Part shown: positions 33,062-42,456 of the stretch, in pieces
Layout: each line of letters begins with the position of its first letter
Numbering within the stretch: the first letter of the stretch is position 1
Source of the DNA: Candidatus Nitrosopumilus sp.
Lineage (GTDB): Archaea > Thermoproteota > Nitrososphaeria > Nitrososphaerales > Nitrosopumilaceae
DNA length: 64,000 nucleotides
Reading direction: 5' to 3'
Assembly: GCA_029255365.1 (NCBI GenBank)
Contig: JAPFQF010000052.1
Location: 1 to 64,000, forward strand
The notes under the pieces: model-generated
The model's input: the letters and a program-made list of their open reading frames with translations, nothing else
What the model was told of the DNA's origin: nothing
The model's database searches: none
Program-made: the position numbers and the translations under genes

Positions 33062-34051
33062 TTATCTGTATTCTCCGCCGCAATCACCAATTACATCAAA
33101 GAGATCGTTTGCTTTTGCAGTTATGCTGTTAATCGATGAAATGTCTTGCGAGTCTAATTTTAAATCAAATACTTTGGCATTGTCTTCCCTATGTTCTTCA
33201 ATTCCTAGCCTTGCACCGACAATTACTCCTGCAACTTGCGGTCTATCTAAAACAAAACGTGTTGCAACATTTGCAATGCTGCAACTGTGTTTTTGTGATA
33301 TGCCACTTAACACAGATAACATCTCCTGGAACAACTGCCATCCGCCCCATGCATCTATCATGTTTTTGTATTTTTGTAGACTGGATGTGGCCAAATTACC
33401 TCTGTGTGGCTCATCTACTCCTACATATTTCTCAGAGAAAAACCCTCCGAGCAAAGTTCCGTAGGATAGAATCTTCATTCCGTGCTTTGCAAAAAATGGA
33501 GCCATCAATCTGTCTGGTCTTTGGTCTAAAATGGAATACTGAACCTGGTTTGACACTAGATTATACCCGTGCTCTTTCATGATCTTTACTTTCTCTGTAT
33601 CAAAGTTTGTCAGTCCTAGATGTTTGATTTTTCCTTTACTTTGTAACTTTGATAAATTATTTAGCGCATCAAGATAACTCGCATCATTGTAATCCCACCA
33701 GTGAAACTGCAGCAAATCAATACAGTCTGTTCTCATTTTTTTCAATGACTGATCGATATAGTGAGTCACTATGCTGTTGCTCATTGGACCTGGATTTGGA
33801 ACAAACTTTGTTAGTGCTTGAAATTTTTTCTCTGGACCTATTTTCTCTCTAAACTCACCAATCAAAGATTCCGCAGGACCGTAAATGTCTGCCAAATCCC
33901 ACGTTGTAAATCCTGAATCTTGATACTTTTCCATGTCACTAACTGCTAGTTCTGAATCAATCTGACCGTGACCCCCAGCAACTTGCCACATTCCGTTAAG
34001 AATTCTGCATATTTCCAGATCGTCTGCAAGAACAGCCTTCTCAATTGCCAT
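33062..34051 (-). CDS. Aldo/keto reductase
   Basis: 329 residues, TIM barrel. Catalytic tetrad positions are visible: Asp and Tyr in TWDLADIYGPAE near 53-60, Lys in ALTKFVP near 83 and His in LLQFHWWDY near 118. The C-terminal region ATRFVLDRPQVAGVIVGAR binds NADPH. No partner gene indicates a substrate. Confidence 0.93.
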   Translation of the reverse strand: MAIEKAVLADDLEICRILNGMWQVAGGHGQIDSELAVSDMEKYQDSGFTTWDLADIYGPAESLIGEFREKIGPEKKFQALTKFVPNPGPMSNSIVTHYIDQSLKKMRTDCIDLLQFHWWDYNDASYLDALNNLSKLQSKGKIKHLGLTNFDTEKVKIMKEHGYNLVSNQVQYSILDQRPDRLMAPFFAKHGMKILSYGTLLGGFFSEKYVGVDEPHRGNLATSSLQKYKNMIDAWGGWQLFQEMLSVLSGISQKHSCSIANVATRFVLDRPQVAGVIVGARLGIEEHREDNAKVFDLKLDSQDISSINSITAKANDLFDVIGDCGGEYR

Positions 34052-34100
34052 GTATCAATACAATTTTTCTTTGGAATATAGTTTACTTGGCTAATATTGA

Positions 34101-34688
34101 GTGAAATATTCAGAGCTGTGGAATATTTTGGATCTGGTAAAAAGTGCGGAATTGTTTGCAAAGAGCAAACATGCAGGACAATTCGGAGCAGATGGAACTA
34201 CACCTTATTCAAAACATCTGGATGCTGTTGTAAACAGACTCAAAAGTTTGGGTGTGATTGATGAGCAGATATTTTGTGCAGGGTGGCTTCATGACACAAT
34301 AGAAAAAACTGAAACTACTTTTGATAATTTGTACGAGCAGTTTGAAAGCGAAATTGCAGTGCTGGTGTCATCTCTATCAAAAGACATGACACTGACTAGA
34401 AAAAAGAGAGAGCAAGCATATGTCATTCAACTCAGAGAATCATCATTCAGTGCAAAACTAATCAAACTTTGCGATATTTCTGCAAACCTGGGTGATCTGA
34501 AAAACTATGATGCATCAAAATCAAAGAAACTACGAATAGTAAAACAACTGAGAAATTATCTGAGTGTTATCAAAAATGATGTTGTTGGGAACAAAGACTA
34601 TCCCTATACGCAGTCTCTTATAGAAAGTGCCAATGCAATTTTTGTAAAGTTTGGCCAGATGCCGATATCTGTTCAGGCAAAATCGTAA
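34101..34688 (+). CDS. HD-domain protein related to SpoT/MESH1 alarmone hydrolases
   Basis: 195 residues. Metal ligands H39 (SKHLD), H64-D65 (WLHDTIE) and the later Asp in IKLCDISANLGDL match the HD hydrolase of SpoT and MESH1. Position 69, normally Asp of the ED pair, is Lys here (E68-K69). So the fold is clear, but hydrolysis of (p)ppGpp or NADPH is not assured. No synthetase domain is attached. The start is GTG at 34101. Confidence 0.85.
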   Translation: MKYSELWNILDLVKSAELFAKSKHAGQFGADGTTPYSKHLDAVVNRLKSLGVIDEQIFCAGWLHDTIEKTETTFDNLYEQFESEIAVLVSSLSKDMTLTRKKREQAYVIQLRESSFSAKLIKLCDISANLGDLKNYDASKSKKLRIVKQLRNYLSVIKNDVVGNKDYPYTQSLIESANAIFVKFGQMPISVQAKS

Positions 34689-34742
34689 ATTAGCCGCAAA
34701 TCATTTCAAAAATCTTAAATCCGTAAATTTCCTAGTAAATTC

Positions 34743-35141
34743 ATGAGTGAAACAGAGGATTTTGAAGTTCTAGACAAACTAAACAACAAGTATTTCACCG
34801 AGCTCGAGACTTCAGTTCCACATGTACAACAAACATTATTTGATTTACAAAATGAATGCTACAAGTCATGGAGAAACGCAATTACTGCAAATACTTCACT
34901 ATGCAAAGAATTTCTAAATATCTCAGGATCAACATTCCCAAAGACTGCACAAGATCTAGTGGAAAATATGAGTGAGGAGGCTCTGAAATTCCGCTCTATG
35001 TGCAACAAACTTGTAATATCAAATATTGAATCGATAAAGAATGCCACGAAGGCATGGAATGACAATGCTGATACGTTTGTAGAATTGAACAGAAAAATAA
35101 TGCACTATTGGCTATCTGTATTTTCTCCAAAAAGAAACTAG
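34743..35141 (+). CDS. Helical protein of unknown function (132 aa)
   Basis: Nearly all alpha-helical, mixed charge, with a Trp-containing motif CYKSWRNAI near 40 and a Lys-rich end. No membrane segment, Cys pair or enzyme motif. It resembles phasin-like or other small helical bundle proteins only in general composition. The stop region overlaps a small convergent membrane ORF by four bases (CTAG). Confidence 0.68.
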   Translation: MSETEDFEVLDKLNNKYFTELETSVPHVQQTLFDLQNECYKSWRNAITANTSLCKEFLNISGSTFPKTAQDLVENMSEEALKFRSMCNKLVISNIESIKNATKAWNDNADTFVELNRKIMHYWLSVFSPKRN

Positions 35142-35242
35142 TCTAATAACACTACAGCGATTATTGCTACAATACTGACAATCATGGCAATTATTGCATA
35201 CTTGCTTTTCTCACTCCATCCTTCTTTTACGGTTATTCTCAT
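35138..35242 (-). CDS. Small single-pass membrane protein (34 aa)
   Basis: MRITVKEGWSEKSKY followed by AIIAMIVSIVAIIAVVLL, a clean basic/polar head and one membrane helix. The stop overlaps the neighbouring stop by CTAG, the same four-base arrangement seen at four other convergent pairs in this window, which supports it being real. The frame stays open 15 codons upstream, but without a standard start. Confidence 0.5.
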   Translation of the reverse strand: MRITVKEGWSEKSKYAIIAMIVSIVAIIAVVLLD

Positions 35243-35333
35243 GATGTATGCTTCAAATTCTTTGTATTCATTTATGCCTATTGCTAGTTATCACAGAAAT
35301 ATCTAAATCACTACCATCCAACATCTAATCATC

Positions 35334-36617
35334 TTGGAACTACCACGCGGAATGAAAGACTTTGAAGGTGAAGAAAACGCAGACATTGAGCACGTCAGGT
35401 CTCATTTTAAGAAGTTGTCAAACTTGTACGGATTTTCATTCATGGATCCGTCTCCAATCGAGCTATTGTCAACACTAGAAACAAAGTCTGGCCCTGGAAT
35501 TAGAGACGAAATTTATTATTTCAAAGACAAAGGGGAGAGAGAAGTAGCATTACGTTTTGACTTTACAATGGGGCTCACAAGGTATGCGACTGCCCAAAAA
35601 TCAATGAAACTTCCGGCAAAAATCTCCGCATTTGGAGGAGTGTTTCGATATGATGAGCCACAAAAAGGAAGATACCGATACTTTCACCAATGGGATATCG
35701 AAATTTATGGCAAGGCTAGCCTTGAATCGGAAGCAGAAATCATAGAAATTACATCCAGATTATTTGATTCTCTATTACTCAAGAATATCACAATTGATGT
35801 CAATCACAGAAATCTTGTAGAGTCTTACATCAACAAAGTCTTTGATTCAAAAGATCCGGAACTGGTTGCTGATATTTTACGTGCAGTAGATAAGATTGCA
35901 AAAAAATCAAAGGAGCAAATCATGAAAGAATTTCAAGACAAGGGCTATGCAACAGAAAAACTGGAAAAAATTCTGGAATTCTCACAAATCAAAGGCTCTA
36001 TTGCAGACGTAGAAAAAGCATTTGATGTTTCACAGCTAGAATCTTGGAATGAACTAAAACAATTAATCGACTCGCTAGAGAATAGGGGAGTTTCAAATGT
36101 CAGAATTAATTTTGGAATTGTTAGAGGATTGGACTACTATTCGGGTATAGTCTTTGAAGTATTTGATAAAAATTCTACTCTAGGCGCATTGGCAGGCGGT
36201 GGACGATATGACACCCTGACTAAAGCATTCAACAGGGAAGATATTGGTGCAACAGGAGTTGCAGGCGGGGTTGAAAGAATCATCCTGACAATGCAAGATC
36301 AAAAAATAATTTCTAAATTAAATCAAAACAGAGTTGCCGTGCTATACATAAACGAAGAAATGCAAAAAGTTGCTCATTCCATTACATCGCTGTTAAGACT
36401 AAACAACATTCCAACTGATATTGATTTGGCAGGACGTAACATGAAAAAACAAATGGATATTGCAACAAATGCTAAATTTGCAATAATTGTTGGACCGCAG
36501 GAATTAGAAAATGGAGATGTCATTCTCAAAGATATGGTGAATGGAACTGAAGGAACCATATCTTTAGAAAAGCTAACTGAAGATCCGAAATCTATTCTTA
36601 ATTTAGAAATGCTCTAG
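35334..36617 (+). CDS. hisS: Histidine-tRNA ligase
   Basis: Class II synthetase, 427 residues. Motif 1 region LPRGMKDFEGEEN at the start, motif 2 FRYDEPQKGRYRYFHQWDIE near 105-124, the histidine-specific region GLDYYSGIVFEV near 263-274, motif 3 GVAGGVERI near 303, and the C-terminal anticodon-binding domain. The TTG start at 35334 follows TATCTAAAT by about 26 bases. Its last 20 bases overlap the convergent aIF6 gene. Confidence 0.96.
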   Translation: MELPRGMKDFEGEENADIEHVRSHFKKLSNLYGFSFMDPSPIELLSTLETKSGPGIRDEIYYFKDKGEREVALRFDFTMGLTRYATAQKSMKLPAKISAFGGVFRYDEPQKGRYRYFHQWDIEIYGKASLESEAEIIEITSRLFDSLLLKNITIDVNHRNLVESYINKVFDSKDPELVADILRAVDKIAKKSKEQIMKEFQDKGYATEKLEKILEFSQIKGSIADVEKAFDVSQLESWNELKQLIDSLENRGVSNVRINFGIVRGLDYYSGIVFEVFDKNSTLGALAGGGRYDTLTKAFNREDIGATGVAGGVERIILTMQDQKIISKLNQNRVAVLYINEEMQKVAHSITSLLRLNNIPTDIDLAGRNMKKQMDIATNAKFAIIVGPQELENGDVILKDMVNGTEGTISLEKLTEDPKSILNLEML

Positions 36618-37263
36618 TCAACATCATGATCTCAGGACCGCTCGTCATTGATCCTACAACCATGCAATGATTATTTACCAAAATTCCAGACGAGACATAT
36701 GGAACGCCATTGTTTATGGAGCTCGGCTCAATTTTTACGCCTAGAAAATCAGATATTGTCTTCATTTCTTCCTCGTTTGCTTCTGGATGGATTGCAGCAC
36801 CGGTCGCATTTGCTACTAGGACAACACCCGTCAGGTTGAACCCTGCAATCTTTTTCTGAAGTACCTCGACTCCCAAAACATCTGATATAGTTTGACAATC
36901 TTGTTTTGATAGCAGAGGGGATACAACCGCTCCTTTGTCATTGGCACAGATTACATTTCCAATTGCATTAAATTTGGTATCTAAAACTCCCACTTCCAAA
37001 TCCGTTTCATCTTTTAGATAATCATATTCATTTTGATAAGCTGTATTTGGAAGCAATATTCCCTTATTGTTCATTACTGACAATGCACCAATTAATCTGG
37101 TATTTGCAATGGCGGTATTGTAAATTTCTATTTTTAGATATTCTGCAAGCTTGTCAGATTTGGTTTGAGCAAATCCCATTGGAACTAGACCTATACTGTC
37201 GTTGACTGCAACGTACACTCCAAGGTTTGGTCCTCTATACACATCATACTTGATAATATCCAT
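36598..37263 (-). CDS. eif6: Translation initiation factor aIF6
   Basis: Anti-association factor that binds the large ribosomal subunit. The 221 residues form five quasi-repeats (pentein fold) such as RGPNLGVYVAVND, NNKGILLPN, NDKGAVVSPLLS and NATGAAIHPEA. The 20-base overlap with hisS is in antisense orientation at both 3' ends. Confidence 0.96.
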   Translation of the reverse strand: MDIIKYDVYRGPNLGVYVAVNDSIGLVPMGFAQTKSDKLAEYLKIEIYNTAIANTRLIGALSVMNNKGILLPNTAYQNEYDYLKDETDLEVGVLDTKFNAIGNVICANDKGAVVSPLLSKQDCQTISDVLGVEVLQKKIAGFNLTGVVLVANATGAAIHPEANEEEMKTISDFLGVKIEPSSINNGVPYVSSGILVNNHCMVVGSMTSGPEIMMLTRAFLN

Positions 37264-37355
37264 ATCCAGAGTATTGATCCTTGATCGTTATGAACGTAAG
37301 GAATTTTCCCTTCCTATTTGATCGATTCTTTACTTGTTTGCTCGTATCGGATCTA

Positions 37356-37372
37356 TCTAGCTTTAAATAATA
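37356..37372 (+). promoter_or_regulatory. Promoter (BRE plus Box A) of ferredoxin 1
   Basis: ATCTAG-C-TTTAAATAAT begins 36 bases before the ATG at 37392. The same word with one changed base is found at exactly the same distance before the second ferredoxin gene (37971-37987). Confidence 0.65.
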
Positions 37373-37373
37373 A

Positions 37374-37901
<528 letters not shown>

Positions 37902-37970
37902 TCTAAAATATCTTGACCTAGAAATTTTTAATTTTTCTATTTATTTTTAAATTTAGTCCCGACTAATTTT

Positions 37971-37987
37971 ATCTAGATTTAAATAAT
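37971..37987 (+). promoter_or_regulatory. Promoter (BRE plus Box A) of ferredoxin 2
   Basis: ATCTAG-A-TTTAAATAAT begins 36 bases before the ATG at 38007, matching the element before copy 1 at 16 of 17 positions. Confidence 0.65.
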
Positions 37988-38006
37988 ATTCTGAAATAAT
38001 CAAACC

Positions 38007-38555
38007 ATGGTAGATCTACAAATCCCTGAAGATTTTTGTCACAACGATGTAAAACCAAAAGGAAAAACAAGCCATTCAAATGGTGAAAATTTCCACTATA
38101 TTTGGGGTGACGGAAGAACTGACGGTGCAGCCTTTTCAAACGAAGATGTGATAGCAGCCTACGAAGCAAGAGGAGAAAAACAAGTTCCTCTAGGAATTCA
38201 TGGCACTTCTGTCGCAGTCGATTGGGATTCGTGTGTTGCAGCTGGCGCTTGCATGAGTGTATGTCCAGTTCAAACATTCGAATGGTTCAGAACCGAACAA
38301 GATATTCCAGCAAAAGATGTTATTGGAAAAACTTTTGACGGTACCGGTAAGACAGAACAAGACGAAAGATTAGATTATACAGACAAATCAATGCCAATCC
38401 GAGAACATGATTGCACTGTTTGTATGGCTTGTCAAGAAATCTGTCCAGAAGGAGCAATTCTTATCGAATCATCTAACCAAGAATGGCACGAGAAAGCAGC
38501 CGGAACTTACATACTAATGAAATCCGGATCTGAAAACCCTCACGCACACGATTAA
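38007..38555 (+). CDS. Dicluster ferredoxin, zinc-ferredoxin type (copy 2)
   Basis: Tandem paralogue of the gene at 37392-37901: CVAAGACMSVCPVQTFEW near 79-96, the same DIPAKDVIG insertion and CTVCMACQEICPEGAI near 139-154. It differs in its N-terminal 20 residues (two more His) and in a C-terminal tail ending in HAHD. Each copy has its own promoter. The differing cluster surroundings (CPP versus CPEG) suggest slightly different potentials or partners (inference). Confidence 0.92.
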   Translation: MVDLQIPEDFCHNDVKPKGKTSHSNGENFHYIWGDGRTDGAAFSNEDVIAAYEARGEKQVPLGIHGTSVAVDWDSCVAAGACMSVCPVQTFEWFRTEQDIPAKDVIGKTFDGTGKTEQDERLDYTDKSMPIREHDCTVCMACQEICPEGAILIESSNQEWHEKAAGTYILMKSGSENPHAHD

Positions 38556-38560
38556 AAAGA

Positions 38561-38595
38561 ATTTTTTTCTTTTTTCTTATTTTTCTATTTTTTAT
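38561..38595 (+). terminator. T-rich terminator after ferredoxin 2
   Basis: Runs of seven, seven, five and six Ts within 35 bases, directly after the ferredoxin stop and before tRNA-Ser. No hairpin, as is usual for archaeal intrinsic termination. Confidence 0.6.
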
Positions 38596-38630
38596 CAACA
38601 GATTTTAACCACTGTTATCCAAGATTTTTT

Positions 38631-38714
38631 GCAGAGGTCGCCTAGCTCGGTAGGGCGCGGGCCTTGAGAGCCTGTGTGCGCAAGCATACGGGGGTTCAAA
38701 TCCCTCTCTCTGCG
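38631..38714 (+). tRNA. tRNA-Ser (anticodon TGA)
   Basis: An 84-nt class II tRNA. Acceptor GCAGAGG pairs with TCTCTGC, the anticodon stem is GGGC/GCCT with loop CTTGAGA, the long variable arm includes TGTGCGCAAGCATA, and the T loop is TTCAAAT. The discriminator is G, the serine identity element. CCA is not encoded. Confidence 0.96.
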
Positions 38715-38716
38715 TT

Positions 38717-39667
38717 TTAATTTTCTACTCTAGCTAGTTCTGCCAACATTGCAGATAGTTGAATTTCAGAATTTGCTCCAACTAGTATTCTGTAATCATA
38801 CTTGGCAATTATTTCCAAAATGTCTGCCAATTTTTCATGTTTTGATTTGAACACTGCGGAGTTGATGTATTTTAGAAAATCCGATTCAGACATTCCATAA
38901 ACTTTGATTAGCTCAATCATTTTTTCTCTGGCTTCTAGAACTTTTCCGGCAAGTGCAATTTTTAGAACTTCATCAACATCACTTGTTTTAGTCAATCCGG
39001 CTGAGGACTTTACATTCTCTTCTGTGATATCTCCAATACTGGCAGTTGCCTGCATTAGGTTGATTGCGTGTCTCAAATCACCTTCAGAATATTCATAAAT
39101 TGCTTTGAGTCCCTTTTTCTCCGTCTTTACTTTCTCTTTTTTAGCAATCTCTTCCAATCTACCGATAACGTCTTCTTCAGGAACGGATGTGAACTTGAAG
39201 GTAGCACATCTGCTTTGAATCGGGTCTATGATTTTTGAAATATTGTTGGCAATGAAAATAAATCTGCAAATCTTTGCAGTATCTTCAATAATCCGTCTTA
39301 GAGCAGTCTGTGCATCGTTTGTCATCTCGTCTGCTTCATCTAAAATTATAATTTTGAATGGGACTTCATCCATCCCTGCAAATCTTGAGAACTTCTTTAC
39401 TTTCTCTCTGACCATTCCAATCCCTCTCTCGTCAGATGCATTTAGCTCTAGGGTATAGTCTCTGGCATATTCTCCTAAAATTTGTCTTGCAACACACAGT
39501 GCTGTAGTAGTTTTTCCGACTCCTGCAGAACCTGAAAACATCAAGTGTGGCATATCTGTTGGATCTTTGATCAAAGCTTCCAAACTGCCAATAATTTCAG
39601 TTTGATTCACAATTTCAGAAAGTTTCATTGGTCGATACTTTTCTACCCACATTCCAGTTGCAGTCAT
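38717..39667 (-). CDS. rfcS: Replication factor C small subunit
   Basis: AAA+ clamp-loader subunit. WVEKYRPMKLSEIV at the start, Walker A SGSAGVGKTTTA near 47, Walker B IIILDEADEM near 108, sensor 1 FIANN near 140, SRC motif QSRCATF near 152. The ATG at 39667 is preferred over a TTG three codons upstream because AATAAAT lies about 26 bases before it. Divergent from the GINS-mcm-hel308 operon; the large subunit starts at 63185. Confidence 0.96.
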   Translation of the reverse strand: MTATGMWVEKYRPMKLSEIVNQTEIIGSLEALIKDPTDMPHLMFSGSAGVGKTTTALCVARQILGEYARDYTLELNASDERGIGMVREKVKKFSRFAGMDEVPFKIIILDEADEMTNDAQTALRRIIEDTAKICRFIFIANNISKIIDPIQSRCATFKFTSVPEEDVIGRLEEIAKKEKVKTEKKGLKAIYEYSEGDLRHAINLMQATASIGDITEENVKSSAGLTKTSDVDEVLKIALAGKVLEAREKMIELIKVYGMSESDFLKYINSAVFKSKHEKLADILEIIAKYDYRILVGANSEIQLSAMLAELARVEN

Positions 39668-39756
39668 GAGTATCAAAGACTAAATCCCACTAATAAATCC
39701 GAATTGGTTATTGTGTCATGCTACACCTTAAAATCAAATCTAACATAATTGCATGC

Positions 39757-39853
39757 GATCAGCCTGAAATTAATTAGGATCAATTGATCTCACTATATTG
39801 TTAAGAGAATTGATCGATCCGGTACTTGAGGGTCTAAATCAGAATAAGTGATC
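39757..39853. promoter_or_regulatory. GATC-rich shared promoter region of rfcS and the GINS-mcm operon
   Basis: Six GATC words fall at 39757, 39778, 39786, 39812, 39816 and 39850. A perfect 12-bp palindrome, GATCAATTGATC, covers 39778-39789, and AATTGATC recurs at 39808-39815. In such AT-rich DNA this density stands out. It lies between divergent replication genes and may be an operator for their joint control; no protein is known to bind it. Confidence 0.5.
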
Positions 39854-39857
39854 TCAA

Positions 39858-40376
39858 ATGGAAATAGACAAAGTAGAAAAAGTGCATTCAATTGGATACC
39901 GCCTAAAGGATGCCAAATTTACGATTAATCAAGATTTCAAGTATAACGTTGCAGGTATGAAAATTGAGGGTACCCAAGGTGATACAAACAACATGCCTCA
40001 ATGGATAGGGAAGATTCTCTCAGAGAATAAAATAGGAACGCTAATTTCCCCAGACATGATTACTCAATTAAAGCAGGCACTGTCCAAAGAAAAAATGGTT
40101 GGCGAATACCAAATCTCTACGCTTGATCCCCACTTTTACATCAGGCTAAAAGAATCCATGAAGGAATTAAACCGTGATGATTTTGATAAAGTTGAAAGCA
40201 TGATGTTGGAATTATTCAGAATGAGAAGAGGCAAACTGGTAAAGATTGCAGATTCTATTAAACTAAATTCAGAACTATACAACAAGATAACTGTCGAAGA
40301 AAATATTTTCTATAAAACTATCCATGACAACAGTATAGAGTTTGAAAAACAGATAAGAGGAGAACAAAATGAGTAG
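39858..40376 (+). CDS. GINS-family replication protein (Gins15/51-like)
   Basis: 172 residues, with a helical A-domain-like core (SKEKMVGEYQISTLDPHFYIRLKESMKE) and Arg/Lys-rich helix LELFRMRRGKLVKIAD near 117-132, the typical GINS signature. GINS activates the MCM helicase together with Cdc45/RecJ. It overlaps mcm by eight bases, as seen in many archaea where gins and mcm are adjacent, supporting the assignment. Confidence 0.85.
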   Translation: MEIDKVEKVHSIGYRLKDAKFTINQDFKYNVAGMKIEGTQGDTNNMPQWIGKILSENKIGTLISPDMITQLKQALSKEKMVGEYQISTLDPHFYIRLKESMKELNRDDFDKVESMMLELFRMRRGKLVKIADSIKLNSELYNKITVEENIFYKTIHDNSIEFEKQIRGEQNE

Positions 40377-42456
40377 CACTCAAACCAGTACGTTTACCGA
40401 TTCTGCTTTATCCGATAAAGTAAAAGAGTTCCTAACTAGATTCAAGGACAGGGATGGCACATACAAGTATGTAGATGCAATCGACGAGATGATGCCAAAG
40501 AATGCAAAATACATCATCGTTGATTACAACGATTTGGTAGTAGAGCCACAAATTGAAGTGATATTTTCTAAAAATCCTGACAGGCTGTTTGATGCATTTG
40601 GAAGAGCAATCAAAGAAGCGCTACAAACAAGATTTCCAGAATATGCGGAAAAAATTAAAGACGAAGTTCGTGTAAGATTAATCAATTTCCCACTGGAGAG
40701 AAGTCTAAGACAAATCACCGCTGAAACCATTGGAAAGATTACAAGTGTTTCGGGAATGGTGGTAAGAGCATCCGAAGTAAAACCCCTTGCAAAAGAACTA
40801 GTCTTTACATGTCCTGATGAGCATCAAACAAAAGTAATTCAACTAAAGGGAATGGATGTTAAAATGCCTATAGTTTGTGATAATCCAAGTTGTAAAAACA
40901 GAGACTTTGAGTTAAATCCTGAAGCCAGCAAGTTTATTGATTTTCAGATACTTCGATTACAAGAACTACCAGAAGATCTGCCTCCAGGACAACTACCTCA
41001 CTATGTTGATGTCACAATTAGGCAGGATTTAGTGGATAATGCGAGGCCTGGTGATAGAATTATCTTAACTGGTGTAGTGAGAGTGGAACAAGAATCCATT
41101 GCAGGCGTTCAGAGAGGACACAGTGGATTGTACAGGTTAAGAATTGAAGGTAACAATATAGAATTTTTGAGTGGGCGTGGTTCTAAGACTGACAGAAAAA
41201 TTGGCAGGGAAGAGATTTCACCTGAGGAAGAAAAACTAATCAAGTCGCTTAGTCAAAGTTCTGATGTCTATCAAAGACTAATTGATTCATTCGCTCCCCA
41301 TATCCAAGGCCAATCATTAATCAAAGAAGCTATTCTGTTGTTAATTGTCGGTTCAAACCAAAGATTACTTGGTGATGGAAGTAAGATTAGAGGAGACATT
41401 AACGTATTTCTGGTTGGAGATCCTGGTACCGCAAAATCTGAGATGCTAAAGTTTTGTGCAAGGATTGCACCGCGAGGTTTGTACACCTCTGGTAGGGGTT
41501 CTACAGCTGCAGGTCTTACAGCTGCTGTAGTTAGAGACAAGACGGGAATTATGATGCTAGAAGCTGGCGCAGTAGTATTGGGCGATCAAGGCCTAGTAAG
41601 TATAGACGAATTTGACAAGATGAAACCTGAGGACAGAAGTGCATTGCACGAAGTCATGGAACAGCAATCTGCCAGTATTGCAAAGGGTGGTATTGTAGCT
41701 ACACTAAATGCGAGAACTTCAATTTTAGCTGCAGCAAATCCAATGTATGGAAAATATGATCCTTTCAAAAATATTACAGAAAATGTCAATTTGCCAATCC
41801 CATTACTTACAAGATTTGACTTGATCTTTGTAGTTAGAGATATCCCATCTAAAGAAAGAGATATCAAAATTGCAAAACACATTATTCAAAGAAATACATC
41901 GCAAGGTACAGACAAAAAATCTGTTATTGAAGTTGATTTACTAACAAAATATCTATCATATGCAAAACGTGGTGTACCGGAGTTGACACCAGAGGCTGAA
42001 GCCAAAATTCTTGACTACTATCTGCAGATGAGAAATGTAGAATCTGAAGAAATGATTACCGTCACTCCCAGACAATTAGAGGGAATTATCAGACTTTCAA
42101 CTGCTAGAGCAAGATTGCTCATGAAAGACAAGGTAGAGGAAGAAGATGCTGAGCGTGCAATCTTTCTAATTCAGAGCATGTTACAAGATGCAGGAGTCGA
42201 TGTCAACACTGGAAAGGTAGATCTTGGTGTGCTGCAAGGAAAACCGAGAAGTGAGGTCTCAAAGATGCAGTTGTTCATGGATGTTCTCAAAAGTTTAGAA
42301 GGTGACAACAAGGTCCCAGTAGAAGAGAGGACTTTTGTTCAAGAACTAGTAAAGAGTGAAAAATTCACAGAAGAAGATGCCAGAAACTATATCCGAAGAA
42401 TGCTCAGGGAAGCATCTATTTATGAATCAAAACCCGGTCACTATAACCGAGTATGA
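40369..42456 (+). CDS. mcm: Replicative DNA helicase MCM
   Basis: Hexameric 3'-5' helicase. The N-terminal domain has a zinc motif (CPDEHQ, then CDNPSC), the OB fold contains the beta-hairpin region, and the AAA+ domain has Walker A GDPGTAKSEML near 340, Walker B SIDEFDKM near 400, and the Arg finger in LTRFDL near 480. A C-terminal winged helix covers the last ~75 residues. 695 residues, normal. Translationally coupled to GINS before and hel308 after (four-base overlap). Confidence 0.97.
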   Translation: MSSTQTSTFTDSALSDKVKEFLTRFKDRDGTYKYVDAIDEMMPKNAKYIIVDYNDLVVEPQIEVIFSKNPDRLFDAFGRAIKEALQTRFPEYAEKIKDEVRVRLINFPLERSLRQITAETIGKITSVSGMVVRASEVKPLAKELVFTCPDEHQTKVIQLKGMDVKMPIVCDNPSCKNRDFELNPEASKFIDFQILRLQELPEDLPPGQLPHYVDVTIRQDLVDNARPGDRIILTGVVRVEQESIAGVQRGHSGLYRLRIEGNNIEFLSGRGSKTDRKIGREEISPEEEKLIKSLSQSSDVYQRLIDSFAPHIQGQSLIKEAILLLIVGSNQRLLGDGSKIRGDINVFLVGDPGTAKSEMLKFCARIAPRGLYTSGRGSTAAGLTAAVVRDKTGIMMLEAGAVVLGDQGLVSIDEFDKMKPEDRSALHEVMEQQSASIAKGGIVATLNARTSILAAANPMYGKYDPFKNITENVNLPIPLLTRFDLIFVVRDIPSKERDIKIAKHIIQRNTSQGTDKKSVIEVDLLTKYLSYAKRGVPELTPEAEAKILDYYLQMRNVESEEMITVTPRQLEGIIRLSTARARLLMKDKVEEEDAERAIFLIQSMLQDAGVDVNTGKVDLGVLQGKPRSEVSKMQLFMDVLKSLEGDNKVPVEERTFVQELVKSEKFTEEDARNYIRRMLREASIYESKPGHYNRV

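Noticed and set aside
39757-39853. Possible replication origin
   Set aside because: There is no orc1/cdc6 gene nearby and I cannot identify an origin-recognition box; a promoter/operator is the simpler reading.
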